A stretch of 64,000 nucleotides of DNA from Lentzea guizhouensis (GTDB taxonomy: Bacteria > Actinomycetota > Actinomycetes > Mycobacteriales > Pseudonocardiaceae), in NCBI RefSeq assembly GCF_001701025.1, contig NZ_CP016793.1:6510001-6574000 (forward strand). The letters run 5' to 3'. Position 1 is the first letter of the stretch. Each line of letters opens with the position of its first letter. The position numbers were made by a program, and so were the translations under genes. Shown here piece after piece: positions 44,201 through 56,200 of this stretch. The notes below the pieces were generated by a model. The model had not been told where the DNA came from, ran no database searches, and was given only the letters and a program-made list of their open reading frames with translations.

Positions 44201-47200
44201 TGCACGTCGAGGCGGGTGTGTGCGTCCGAAAGCTGTTGCTGCGCCGCCGTGAGCGCGTTGTGCGCCGCGTTGGCCTCGGCGGCCAGGCGGTCCAGCTCGG
44301 GCTGTGGTGCGCCGGCGAGCTGGGCGTCGTCCAGTGCGTCCTTGGTGGCCAGCGCCTCCAGGCTGAGCGACGAGATCTGCGGGGTGAGCTCCTGGATCGT
44401 CGAACGGGTTGCGGCCACGTCGGCCACCGCGCCGTTGTAGGTCATCTCCAGCACCTGGGCCTGGGACTGGGCGTTGACGTGCGCTTCGATCGCGGTGTTC
44501 AGAGCCGTCGCGGCGGCGCCCAGGGGCTGGTCGGTGCGGGCGAGCACGGCGGCCGAGGAGTTGATCGCGTCCTGGGCCTCGTGCCGGGCGGACTCGACCT
44601 CCTTCTCGGCGGTGCGCCAGTCGTCGGCCGCCGTCTTGACCTCGGTCTGCGCGTCCTTCAGCGAGTCGCCGAACTCGTGGCGGAGCAGCGTCTCGGCTTC
44701 CACGGCCGGCAGCCGCACGCCCGCCGAACCGGGCACCGTCAGGTCGACGACACCGGTCTTGCCGCCGATCGTCGCCACCACGCGGTACTCGACGTCGAAC
44801 TGCACGAGCCCGCTGCGCGAGGCCTCGGCCGGCTTCAGGTTGCCGCCCTGCGCCTGCGCCGGACCACCGGACACCGCGGCCGAGTCCTCACCCGCGTGCC
44901 GGGCCTCGACACCGCCGGTGCCGACGTTGACGGTGTCACCGGGAGCGCCCTGTTTGATGGCCGCGCTGCCCTGCGCGAGACCGACCGACACGTCGGCGGT
45001 CTCGGAGACCTTGGCCTCGCTGGAGGTCTCGGACGTCCTCGTGGTGAGCGGGTTGTCGATCTTCACGCCGTCGCTGAGCGCGTCCAGCCGCGGGTTCACC
45101 AGCTTCGCGTAGACCTTGACGTCGGCGTCCTGCCCGAACGTCAGCGCCGCCTCGTGCAGGCCGGGCACGGTGAGCGGCCCGGACAGCATCGACGGCAGGT
45201 GCGGCTGCAAGTTCTCCGGGCTCAGCGTCGACAGCAGGCTGTTCAACGCGCCGGTGCCCTTGCCGGTCAGGCCCTTGCCGGCACCGGCCTCGGTCAACGC
45301 CTTCACCGCGGCCTCGCGCAGGTCCTTGGCACCGCGCAGGTTCTCCACCGACGCGGTCGGCGGCAGCTGGGTGGCACGGGAGTCCTGCTGGAACGCGAAC
45401 GTCGCGTCCGGCGTGCCGAACTCGCTGCCACGCCTGCTCGCCGCGGACATGTACGCCTGCGGTGCCGGTCCGCCCGCGATCTTCTGGTTGTCCGCGTGCG
45501 TGCGGACCACCATCTCCTGCGTGCCGCTCTTGGCCTCGGCGACGACCTTCGAGCCCTTCTCCACCACGAGCTCGAACTCGACCGGCACGGTGTAGCGCGC
45601 CGCCGGTCCGCTCGCCGTGCGCGAGTGGCTGAACGACTCGCTGACGGAGTTCGTCACCGAACTGCTCGTGCTGCCACCGATGTTGGCGCCCACGCTGACA
45701 CCCGCGGTGCCGGACACCTTCGGGTTCGCGCTGCCCGGCGAGGCCAGGCCCGGCGCCCGCACACCGACACCCCAGCCGGTGCCGCGACCCTGTCCGTCGC
45801 TCTCCTTGCGGGAGCCGCCGACGTTGTGGGTCATGTCGACGCCGTCGTTGACGAGCGTGTCGAACCGCGGCGTCTCGGCCTTGGCGCGCAACGTGACCTG
45901 GTAGGAGTCCTTGCCGAACGTGCCCGGCTGGTGCACCAGCAGCGGCACCCCGCCGTCCAGCGCGCTGTCGATCATCGCCTTCACGCTGGTCGGCGAGTTG
46001 AGGTCGACGATGCGCTGCAGGTTGCTCATCGAGTCCTTGAGCACCGAGTCCGGGATGAGCGAGTCGCTGCCGAACTTCTTCGTCTTCGCCGACAGCTCGG
46101 TGGTCAGGTTGCTGACCACGCCCGACAGGTCGGGCACCGACTCCACGTTGGACAGACCCAACGCGCCGGGCTCGTGGGCGGCCACCGCCGCCGGCGGTGC
46201 CAGCTCGGGGAAGTCCGGCTTCGGCACGTTCGGCGCGACCGTGGGCAACGCACCCAGCTCGCGAGCGACGTCCTCGGTCACCCGCACGAACACCGACTTC
46301 GGCATGGTCACCGTGACACCCGCGGCGTGCGGGGTGCCGCCGTGCACGAAGTTCCCGGCGCGGCTCTCGCCGACGATCGTGAACTCGGCGTCGATCTGCA
46401 CCAGCACGGTCCGCGCGTCACCGGGCGTGGTCTTGCCGCGGTCGACGTTGCCGCCGATCTCGTTCGACTCGGTCTTGGTGTCCGACCACGGCGTGATCTT
46501 GCCGGTCACCGCGGCACCGCCGGAACCGCTGGGCGCGGTCGGCTGACCGGCCGGCGGCGGGGTGACGTTCGGGCGCACCGGGACGTTGACGCCCGCGGTG
46601 AGGTCGACCGACCGGCTCGTCGAGGACGACTCACCGGCCTTGTACCCACCGCTGACCGAGTTGTCCGCGCCGGTCGTGTCCGAAATGGACACCAGCTTCG
46701 CGTCACCCAGCTTCACCGACATGCCGATCGCACCGCTGCGGTCGGTCACCCGGCGGTCGTACTTCAGGCCCTGTTCCTGCACGCCGGTCTCGATGAGCCG
46801 TTGCAGGTTGGCCTTGACGTTCTCCGGGGTGAACATCTTGTCGATCTGGGCGCGCGCGGCGGTTCCGGGCACGGTCAGCGCCGAGTCACCACCGGCGGCG
46901 CGGTTGAGCGCGTCGATCGCCTGGTCGCGCAACGCCGTGGTGTTCGCGACCGCCTCGACGTTGAGGAACTCCGGCGACTTGGGCCGGGCCCCCTTCGGGT
47001 TGAGGAGGTCCTTGACCGTCGGGGAGTCCTTGAGCTGCTTGGGTTCCGGGTCGCCGGGCTTGAAGCCGTCACCGGGGTCGTTCGCCAGCGTCGAGGAGTC
47101 CGACACCCACAGGTTGACCTTGCCGTCGATCTTCTCCAGGCCGGCGCCGGTCTTCGCCACGGTCTTCGGCTCCGGCGAGTGGAAACCGGGCGCACCGGGC

Positions 47201-50200
47201 ACGATGTTCCGCACCCAGGCGCGTGGCCGGGTGAACGAGGTGATCTCCACCTCGAACTCCACGTCCTGCTGGAAAACCTGCGCGTCGGCGCTGCCGGGGT
47301 TCGACGACGTGCCGGACACCGCCGGACCGGCCGTGGTCTTGTCGGTCCACGAGTGCGAGTACGACGCACCGACCTGCGGCGACGGGCTGAGCGAGGCCAC
47401 ACCCGTCTTCACCGGGATGGTCACCCTGCCCTGCACGCCACCGGTCCAGCCCTTGGTGGTGCTGGTGTTCGCGTCGAGCTTCGGACCCGTGGTGGTCGAG
47501 TCGCTGACCGGGCGCGCGTCGGCCTGGCCGAGGTGCTTCGGGTTGGTCAGCTTCGCCTTGACCGTGACGTTGACGTAGGTGTTCGTCGTCTTGCCGGAGT
47601 TCTTGAGCTGCACCTGGACGCCCGGCCCGAGCAGGCTGTCCATGTTCGCCCTCAACGCGGCGGGGGACAGGTTCGCGGTCAGCTTGCGCTGGTTCGCGAG
47701 CTGCTCGGCGACGTCGGCGTAGCCCTGGCCCTTGCTGCTGCGCGGGTTCGCGTCCGGGTTGTTCCACTGCGGCAGGAACTTCTCGAAGCCGGGCAGGTTC
47801 CGCAGCGCGCCCTCGACCTGGCCCTGCACCTTGGCGGCCGGGGTGAACTCGCCGACCTTGGCGTTGCCGGCGGCGAGCGTGTCGGCGACGTAGGGCGGCA
47901 GGAACTTGGTGCCGGCGGTGTCCGGGTCGGTCGTGGTGTTGCGGGTGCCGTCCGGCGTGGGCAGCCCGGCCGCACCGGCCTCGTGCAGGCCCATCCGCAT
48001 GTGCGTGGTGACCGGGATCTTGACGCTGTCGCCCGCGGGCGTGCGCACCTCGACCTCGGCGGTGACCTCGTACAGACCGGTTTCGTTCTTCACACCGATA
48101 CCGGTCTTGCGGCTGGTGCTCGACCCCGCGTTCACGCCCTCCGCGGTGCGGGAGGAGTACGTCAGGGTGCCACCGACCGTGCCGCCGACCTGGCCGGGCA
48201 CGCCGATGTTGCCGCCGACACCGGCGGTCACGTCGAACCCGGTCTTGGTGGACGCGGACACACTGCTGCCCCAGGCGGAGGTGTCCTTCAGGTCCAGCGC
48301 CGCGCTGTCGTGCGTGCCGACCAGCTTCGCATCCTTGAGCGTCGCGGTCATCTGCACCGCCGCGCCCTTGCTGGCGTGCGGGCTGACCAGGTCCGGCGAG
48401 GTGACGAACCCGCCGAGCATCGCGGGCAGGTTCGTGCGGATGGAGGTGGGACTGAGGAAGTTCTGCAGCGCCTCCCGGCCGGGAGAGCCGACCTTCGTGA
48501 TCGACGGGTGCAGCTTCGCGGCGACGTCGGCGAACGCCTTCGCGGAGTTCTCGACCACCACGGCTTCCGGCACCGCGTTCTCGACCTTCGCACCCCACTG
48601 CGCGTCGGGCGGGGTGACCGCGGCGGACGACTTGCCCGAGTCGACGATCGTGCTGAGGTCCGCGGGGATCTGCAGCGTCACGTCCGGGCCGGTGCTCAGC
48701 GTGGCGAACTGCTTGGGGTTGCCGCTCGCGTCGGTGACCGTGATCTCGAACGAGACCGGCACGGTGAGCTTCTTGGAGCCCTCACCCGACTTGATCGCGC
48801 GCTGCTCGGTGATGCTGTTCGTGGTCGCCTGCGAGACCGCGGGTGTGGCCAGCGCGGCCTTGCCGCCCAGCGAGCCGTACGGGCCCATCGCGGTGCCGGC
48901 CGTGACCGAGGCGCCGACGTCGTTCGAGGTGGCGATGGTGTTGGTCGTGCTGGTCGAGGCGGCGGCCTGGTAGTTCTTGTCGACCTTGGTGTCGGGGGTG
49001 TCCGTGGCGGCCTTGGCGGTGTCCGCCTGCATCTCGGCGCGGACGTTCGCCTCGAACCAGGAGCCGCCGATCTTCACCTGGAAGTTGCGGCCACCGCCGA
49101 GGAACGACTCGAAGTCGGTCTCCAGCGCGGCCTTGATCCGGGCGGCGTCGTCCGGCTTGATGCCCTGGATCTCGTTGACGACCGCGTCCGCACCGCGCAC
49201 GCCGGTCGGCGTGATCGAACCCAGTGCCCTGTTGTCCTGGAAGAAGGACGGCAGGTTGGTGCCGGGCACCTGGCCCACCGGCTGCGGGGCCAGCGTGGTC
49301 ATCGGGACGACCGGGTTGGGCGTCGGTCGTGGCGGCATGGGACGACTGTCGGCGTCGGAGTTCGGCGCAGCCTCAGGTACCGGGGTGGTGGTCGTGCCGG
49401 TGCCCGGCGGGGTCCAGCCCGCGGGCGGCGGCACGGTGGCGGGACCGGCCGGTTCCAGCGTGGTGTCGGGCACCATCACCTGGCTGTTGGCCGTGCGTTC
49501 GACCAGCCACAGGTGGCGCGGCCGCACCCCGGGGTCCGGCAGGTGGACGTCGGAGCCCATCAGGCCGCCGTCGTCCTCGTGCACGCCCGAGTTCGTGTCG
49601 TGCTGCTGGAACACCCGCGAGGAGTCGCTGTACTCGTCGGGAACGCCGAGGTAGTGCAGCGTCTCGTGCGCCAGGACCTCGGGACTGGTGTCCGGGCCCC
49701 AGTGCGTCTGGTCGGGGTTCGCGACGCTCGCGTCGACCTTGACGCTGGTGTGCGCGTCGGCCTTGTTGTCGGTGAACTCCAGGTTCAGGTGGAACTGGTC
49801 ACCGCTGGGCAGCCGGAAACCCTGGTTCAGCACCGAGTTGACGCCGTTGGCGGCGTTCTCCTTGACCTGCGCCACCATGTCCGGGGTGACACCGGCGGCG
49901 GGGTCGACGTGCACCTTGACGGTGTACTCCTGCACGAAGTTGCCGGGGCTCGTCTCGATGCGGCGCAGGTCGTAGTTGATCAGGCCCTGGTAGGACTTGA
50001 TGTCCGCCGGCGTGCTGTCGGTGCGGACGTCGTGCACCACCACGTCGACCGTGCGCACGTGGGCGTCGGCCCTGCGGTCGGCCCACGTGCTCGGGTCGGC
50101 CGGGTTGGCGGGCGCGAACCAGTCGGCGGTCCGCGCGGGGTCGTGCCGCCACGACTCGTCGGTGATGACGTCCTTGCCCTGGTGCGACTCCGCGGTCGGC

Positions 50201-53200
50201 GGGGTCATGGGCGGCGGGGCACCACCGCTCTTGATCTTCGGCGCGTCGGTCTCGGCCGAAGGGGCCGGCCGGGTGTCCTGCTGGGCGCGCTCCTCGCGCA
50301 GCTGCTGGGTGAAGTCGAGGAAGTCCGTGAGGTGCCCGGTGGGGTGGCCGCCCGCCTGCGCGTCGCGGACCTGCTGCTCGACGTGGATCTGCACGGCCGC
50401 GATGTCGGCGTTGCCGAACTGGCGCCAGCCGGGTGCGTTCGGGTCGGCGGGCAGCTGTAGCGCGTGTGCGGTGAGCGAGGCGGTGCGGTTGGCGGTGAGC
50501 TGGTGGACCCGGCCCCGGTAGTACTGGACCTGCCGGTCGGCGCTCTCCCGGCGAGCCGCCTGCTCGTCCAGCATCGACTGGGTCTTGAGGCTGTTGGGCA
50601 CCAGGTCGGAGGCGTTCCACATGGTGCGCGCGGCCTCGGCCTTGGCGAGGCCCTCCTTGGCGATCTTCGTGCGCTGGTCGTAGACCGCGGGAGGAGCGGC
50701 GTTGCGGGAGACGTCGGTCATGGCGGCGATCACGGCCGAGCGGTCCGCGTCGCGGGCGTACGTCTGCTGCAGGTCGCGCAGCGCCGGGGTGTCCAGGCCG
50801 TACAGCGACGCCTCGAACGACCGCCGCGGCGTGCCCTCCTGGACCGGTCCGAAGCCGCCGGGGACGACGAGGTCCAGGTCCGGGTGCGCGGGACGGGCAG
50901 ACGGGTCCTGCATGAACGGCCGCGGTTGCGGCTGTGGCTCGGGACGGGGCTCGGCCGCCGGCGCGGGCTGGTCCTGCGCCGCGGTCTGCGCCTGTTCCTG
51001 CGCATGTTCCTGGACGTCGGGGTCCGACTGGACCGACGCCGAGTCGCTGGAACCGTCGGAGTCCGCCGGTGCCGGGTCGTTCGAGGGGACCGGTCCCGAG
51101 TCGCTGATCCGGATGTCCCTGACCGTGTCGAACAGCCGGTCCAGCTCCGGGGTCGGCACGCCGCCGACCCGTGCGTCGCGGATCAGGTCGGTGACGTGGT
51201 TCTCGATGAGCTCGACGTCCTGCGGCGACACCGACTGCCAGCCCGGTGCGTCCGGGTCGGCGGGCAGGTTCAGCGCGTAGGTCGTGAGCGCGTCCGTGCG
51301 GTCGTACTGCAACTGCTGCAGCTCGTTGTCGAGCTGGCGCTGGTGCTGCGTGAGCCGCTGCTGCTCGGCCTCGCGCTGCGCCTGGTCGGTGCGCATGAGC
51401 TCGGTCTTCAGGGCGTCCGGCAGCACGTCGCTGACGCGCTTGAGGTCGCCGACCTGCTGACGGGTCGCGCCGATCTCGTTCTGCAGGTCCCGCAGGTGCT
51501 GCTGGAGGCCGCCCGGCTTCTGGGCGATCTCCTGGTAGCGGGTCATCTGGTCGATCTCGTACGAGCGGTCGGGGTTGTGGGCGTACTGCGCGGCGAGGTC
51601 GCCGAGCTCGGCGGCGGACTTGCCGTACAGCGACGCCTTGAACGCCGCGTGCTCCTGCCGCAGGGTGAGCTCGGGGCCTTCCGGCTGCGCGTCGGCGTCC
51701 GGGTCCGCGGCGGACATGGAGTCCACATCGGACTCAGCGGTGTCCTGGTTCATTTGCTGCTGCAACGCCTCCCGGCGTTCCTGGGCTTCGCGGAGCTGTT
51801 CCTCGATCGCGTGCCTGCGTTCGGTGGACTGCTCGATGTTCTCCCGGATCTGCTCCAGCTTCAGCATCTTCTGGTGCAGGTCCGCCGCCTTGCCGAAACG
51901 GTTCGTGTAGTCGGGGTCGTTCGCGAACGACAGCTGGTGCTCTGCCTGCCGCACCAGCGCCTCGGCCTCGGCGATCTTCTGGTCGAAGTCGACCGAGGTG
52001 TCGACACCGGGGCCGAACATGCGGTTGAACAGGCCGTTGAGACCGGTGTTGGCCGCCTTGCCGTCGCGGTAGTTCTGCAACGCCTCCTTGGCGTCCTCCA
52101 GCTGCGTGTTCAGCCCGTCCAGGCCGCGCAGGGCGGCCTGGGCCAGCACCCGGCGCGCGACCGGTTCGTTCTGCACCCGCTCCTGCAGCGCCTTGAGCTC
52201 GGAGGCGTCGAACCCGGCGCGTTCCGCCGCCGCGATCTGCTGGGTGAGGTGGGCGTCGAGCTGGGTGAGCACGTTCGGCCCGAGCTTCTCGAGCCCGTCC
52301 GCGTTCGGACCGGCGACATAGGAGTCGAGGACGTGCGTGATGCCCGCCCGCTGGCCTTCCGCCTTCACCGTCTGGATCTGGCTGTCGGTGCTGTTGCGGA
52401 GGTCGGTGAGGGTCGCGATCTGCTGCTTGCGCGCGGCTTCCTGTGCGCGCTGGTCCTTCGTCTGCAGCGCTTCGGGCTTCCAGGTCGTCTTGACCTTCGC
52501 CGCGTCGATGCGGGTCTGCAGGTCGGCCGACCGTTCCATCAGGTCGTTCACGAATCCTTGCGGACCGGCCGGGTGCTCGGCCGCGCGCTTGATCAGCTGC
52601 GTCTTCTGCGCCGCGAGGTACAGGCCCTCGTCCTGGCGGCCGCGGTAGAGGTCGCCGACGGTCTTGCTGACCTCGGCGGCGGACTTGCCGCCGAGCCAGG
52701 CCTCCATGCCGGCGCGGACTTCCTGCGGCGTCGGCCCGCCGAGCGCCCCGAAGGCGCCGTTCTGCGAGCTGACCTGCACCTGCGGCGCGTTCGCCGGACC
52801 GTGCGTGGTCCGCACGCCGTTGTCGTCCACGACGAGCTGAACGTCCAACGCCTGCGCGATGGCGGCGGGCAGGTGCTTGCCGACCTGGGAGTCGTTCCAC
52901 GCCGGCGTCTGCAGGCCCTTGGTGACGAGGTCGGCCGACGTCGGCACCGCGCCGTTCGCGGTGACCTGCCCGGTGACGTGGTTGACCACGTCGAGGTCGC
53001 CCTTGGACGTGGTCTTGGCGTCGAGGCCCGCGTTGACGACCTGCCAGCGCTTCGACGACCCGTTCTGCAGGTCGTTCGCGACCGCGTCACGCCACTGCTG
53101 GACCTTGGCGTCGGCGGAGATGCCGGGCGTGTTCGGTTCCAGGTCCGGGTGGAACTTCGCCAGCGCGGCCGGGCTGAGCTGGCCGGCGACCCAGTTCGAC

Positions 53201-56200
53201 AGGCCGTTCGGGTTCAGCCCGGGGAAGTCGTAGGTCTGCGGGTTCTGCTGCACATCGGCGACGATTGAGTCCACAGTGGACTGCACGTCGCCGCGGCCGA
53301 CGAGCGGTGAGGCGTTCGGGACCGGTGCGTTCTGGAACGCGGCGCTGCGCAGCACCGACTCGACCAGGCCGACGTTGTCGAGGTTCGGCAGGTGCGTGCC
53401 GAGCGGCCGGTCGACGTTGTCCGCGTTGTTGTCGGCGCCGTTGTCCGCGTTGGTGTTCGCGTTCGTGTCGGTGTCGGTCGGGAAGGAGCCGGGCAGGGAC
53501 GGCGCCGGACGTGACGGGGCCGGCCGCGACTGCTTCGAGTCCGTGTCGTTCGAGCTGTTGGTGCTGTTCGTGTTCTCGGCGGCCGGGGCGCGCCTGCTGG
53601 CCGACGGCCCGGCGTTGTTCGCCGGGGTGAACGGGCTGTAGCTGGTCTTGCCGTTCGCGTTGGGCTCTGCGGTGACGTGGATCGGGACGCCGGGCTTCTG
53701 CGCCTTGGGCTTGGCGTCGGGCTTGGGCCGGTCGACGAACGGGTCGAACTGCTGCTTGACGCTCCCGTCCGGGTTGTGCACGACGATCGGGCGCTTGAGC
53801 TCGGTCGCGAGGACGCGGCCCGCCAGCTCCTCGGCCTTGGCGGCGACCGCGTTGTCCGCGTCCTTGGCCGCCTTGTCCTTCGCGTCCTGCTCGGCGCGCT
53901 GGTCGGGGTTCAGCTCGGCACCGGGTGTGCCGGTGTTGTCGACCTCGGTGTTGCCACCGCCGCCCTTGTAGCTGTCCGGGACGTTCGCGGCCGGCGTCGG
54001 GCCGGGCTCGGCGAACGCGTTGACCAGGTGGCCGTTCTCGATGCCGTGCTGCTGGCGGAACTCCGCGATCTGGCTGGTGATGTCCGGCGAGGCCGTCCAG
54101 CCCTTCTTCACGGTGTTCTCGCGCAGCTCCACCGCCGAGTCCGGCGGCGCCGAGACCTTGCTCCTGCCCTTGCCCTTCACCGGTTCCGGCTTGCTCAGCT
54201 CGCTGTGCACGGCGTTGAACAGGCCGTCGGGGCGTGGCGGGCCGGCGTCCGGCAGGACCTCGAACTGCAGCTGGCCGAACGTGCGCTGGACGTTGCTGTT
54301 GTTGTCCGACAGCGCGATGTTCAGCGCGGAAGCGGTCTTGTGCTGCTTGGTCTCCGGGTGGATGTGGGCGTTCGGGTCGACGTCGTTCTGGGCGTCGGTG
54401 TCGACGTCCATGGCGGCGTCGGTGTCTGTGTTCGTGTCTGCGTCGGTGTCGGCGGCGGGGCTCTTCTCCGGGTCGATGCCCGCGTAGCCGGAGCCGTCCG
54501 GCAGCGGCGCGGAGATCGCCGTGTTGAGGCTGTTCTTGTCCTGCCAGCCGAGGTGCTTGGCGTCTTCCTTGCTGGGGTTCCAGCCGCCCTCGACCGTGAA
54601 CTCGCCGGTCTCCTTGTTGTAGGAGACGTCCTTCTTCGTCAGCGCTTCGCGGGCGTTGTGGTCCTTGCCCTTGAAGTCCTCGCGGATGGTCGCGAACGAC
54701 ACGTCCTTCTTGGCGGCCTTGTCGGCCTGCGCGATCTCCTGCGGCGTCGCGTCGGGCGCCGGGTCGCCGCCGAAGAACCGGTTCGGCACGTTCGTCAGGT
54801 TGACGTGCGACTGCGGCCAGCTCTTGCCGCCGGTCTCGGCGAACCCGAGCGCGAGCCGCGACAGGTCCGTCGCCACCGCGCCGTCGACGAAGTCGGTGGA
54901 GAACGTCTCGCCGCGGTAGGCGTTGCGGTTGGTGTCCGCGTCGGTCGCGATGCCCTGCTGGACGTCGTGGGCGACCAGGTCGGGGTCCGCGTCGGGGTTG
55001 ACGTTCGGCGGCAGCTGGTTGGTGTGGATCTCGACGATCTCGTTGGCCGCGAACTCGTTCATCGACTGGCTGAGACCGTTGAACTCGGCCGTGCCGTCGC
55101 TGAACTTCACGTTCGGGTCGACGATCGGCACGACCGCGTCGATGAAGAGGTTCGGCTCCGGCCCGTACGGCAGCAGCGGATGCGTGTCGCCCTGACGGGC
55201 ACGCGCGTCCATGTCGTTCTTCATGGCCTGCTCGAAGCGCTGCGGGAAGTCCGGCTTCTGGATCTCCGCCTGCGCCTTGTCGAGCTTCTTGATCTCCGCT
55301 TCGCGCTTCTTCTGCGGGAGGTCGGCCGCCTTCTCCCTGGCGTTGTCGATGCGCGTCTGGACGTCCGCGACGAGCTGCTTCGGGTCGCCGACCCGGTAGC
55401 CGCCGGAGTAGGTGAGCGGGCGGATCGGCCCACCCTCCTCCGGGTTCATCGACTCGGTGAAGTGGGTGAAGATGTCCTTGCCGCTCGGCACCTGCCGCGA
55501 GCCGGTGTCGAAGTCCTGGATGGACAGGTACGGGTGCGTGCCCTTGCCGGCCATGGCGCCGACCGCGAACTTGTTGGCGGCGCTGTTCATGGTCTGGTTG
55601 CGCATGTCGCCGTACGGGAACTTGCCCGTGTCCGGGATCGGGTCGAGCTGCACGAGCGCGATCGGCTCCGGCCGGCCGCTGATCTTGGCGTTGGCGTTGT
55701 CGATCGCGGCGGCCATCGCCTGCGCGTCGCCGGACTTGCCGTTGACACCGACGACGAAGACCATGTTCTCCTTGAGGTCTCCGGCGTCCTTGGTGATGCT
55801 GTCGATGACCGCCTCGATGTCGCCGAGGCCGCCGTGGCCGACGATCATGTTGACCACGAACGACGGCGGATTGCCGTTCTCGACGTTCTCCTTGAGCTTC
55901 GCCAGGTAGTTGTCCTTGGTGGGCAGGTCGATCTTGCCCTCGCCGAGCTTCGCGAACGCCTCGTTGTACTTGGCGTTCACGTCCACGTCGGTGATGGACA
56001 TGTTGTTCAGCTGGTCGACGAGCGCGTCGGTCTGGGTGTCCTGGTCGACGTTGCCGTCGGCCTCGTAGCGCGGGTTCTGGTCGACCTCGGTGTCGCTGTC
56101 GACGTCCATCGCGCTGTCGTCCACAGTGGACGAACCGGGTTGCGGACCGGTGTACTGCGCGTCGGTGGTGTTGGGGCGCTTGGAGGTGTGCTCGTCGGTG

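Noticed and set aside
43807..50460. A 2,217-codon open frame on the plus strand
   Set aside because: Antisense shadow of the giant gene. The product is Arg/Gly/Val-rich without domains. Similar shadows at 38545-43053, 50464-53268 and 53677-58719 were left out for the same reason.
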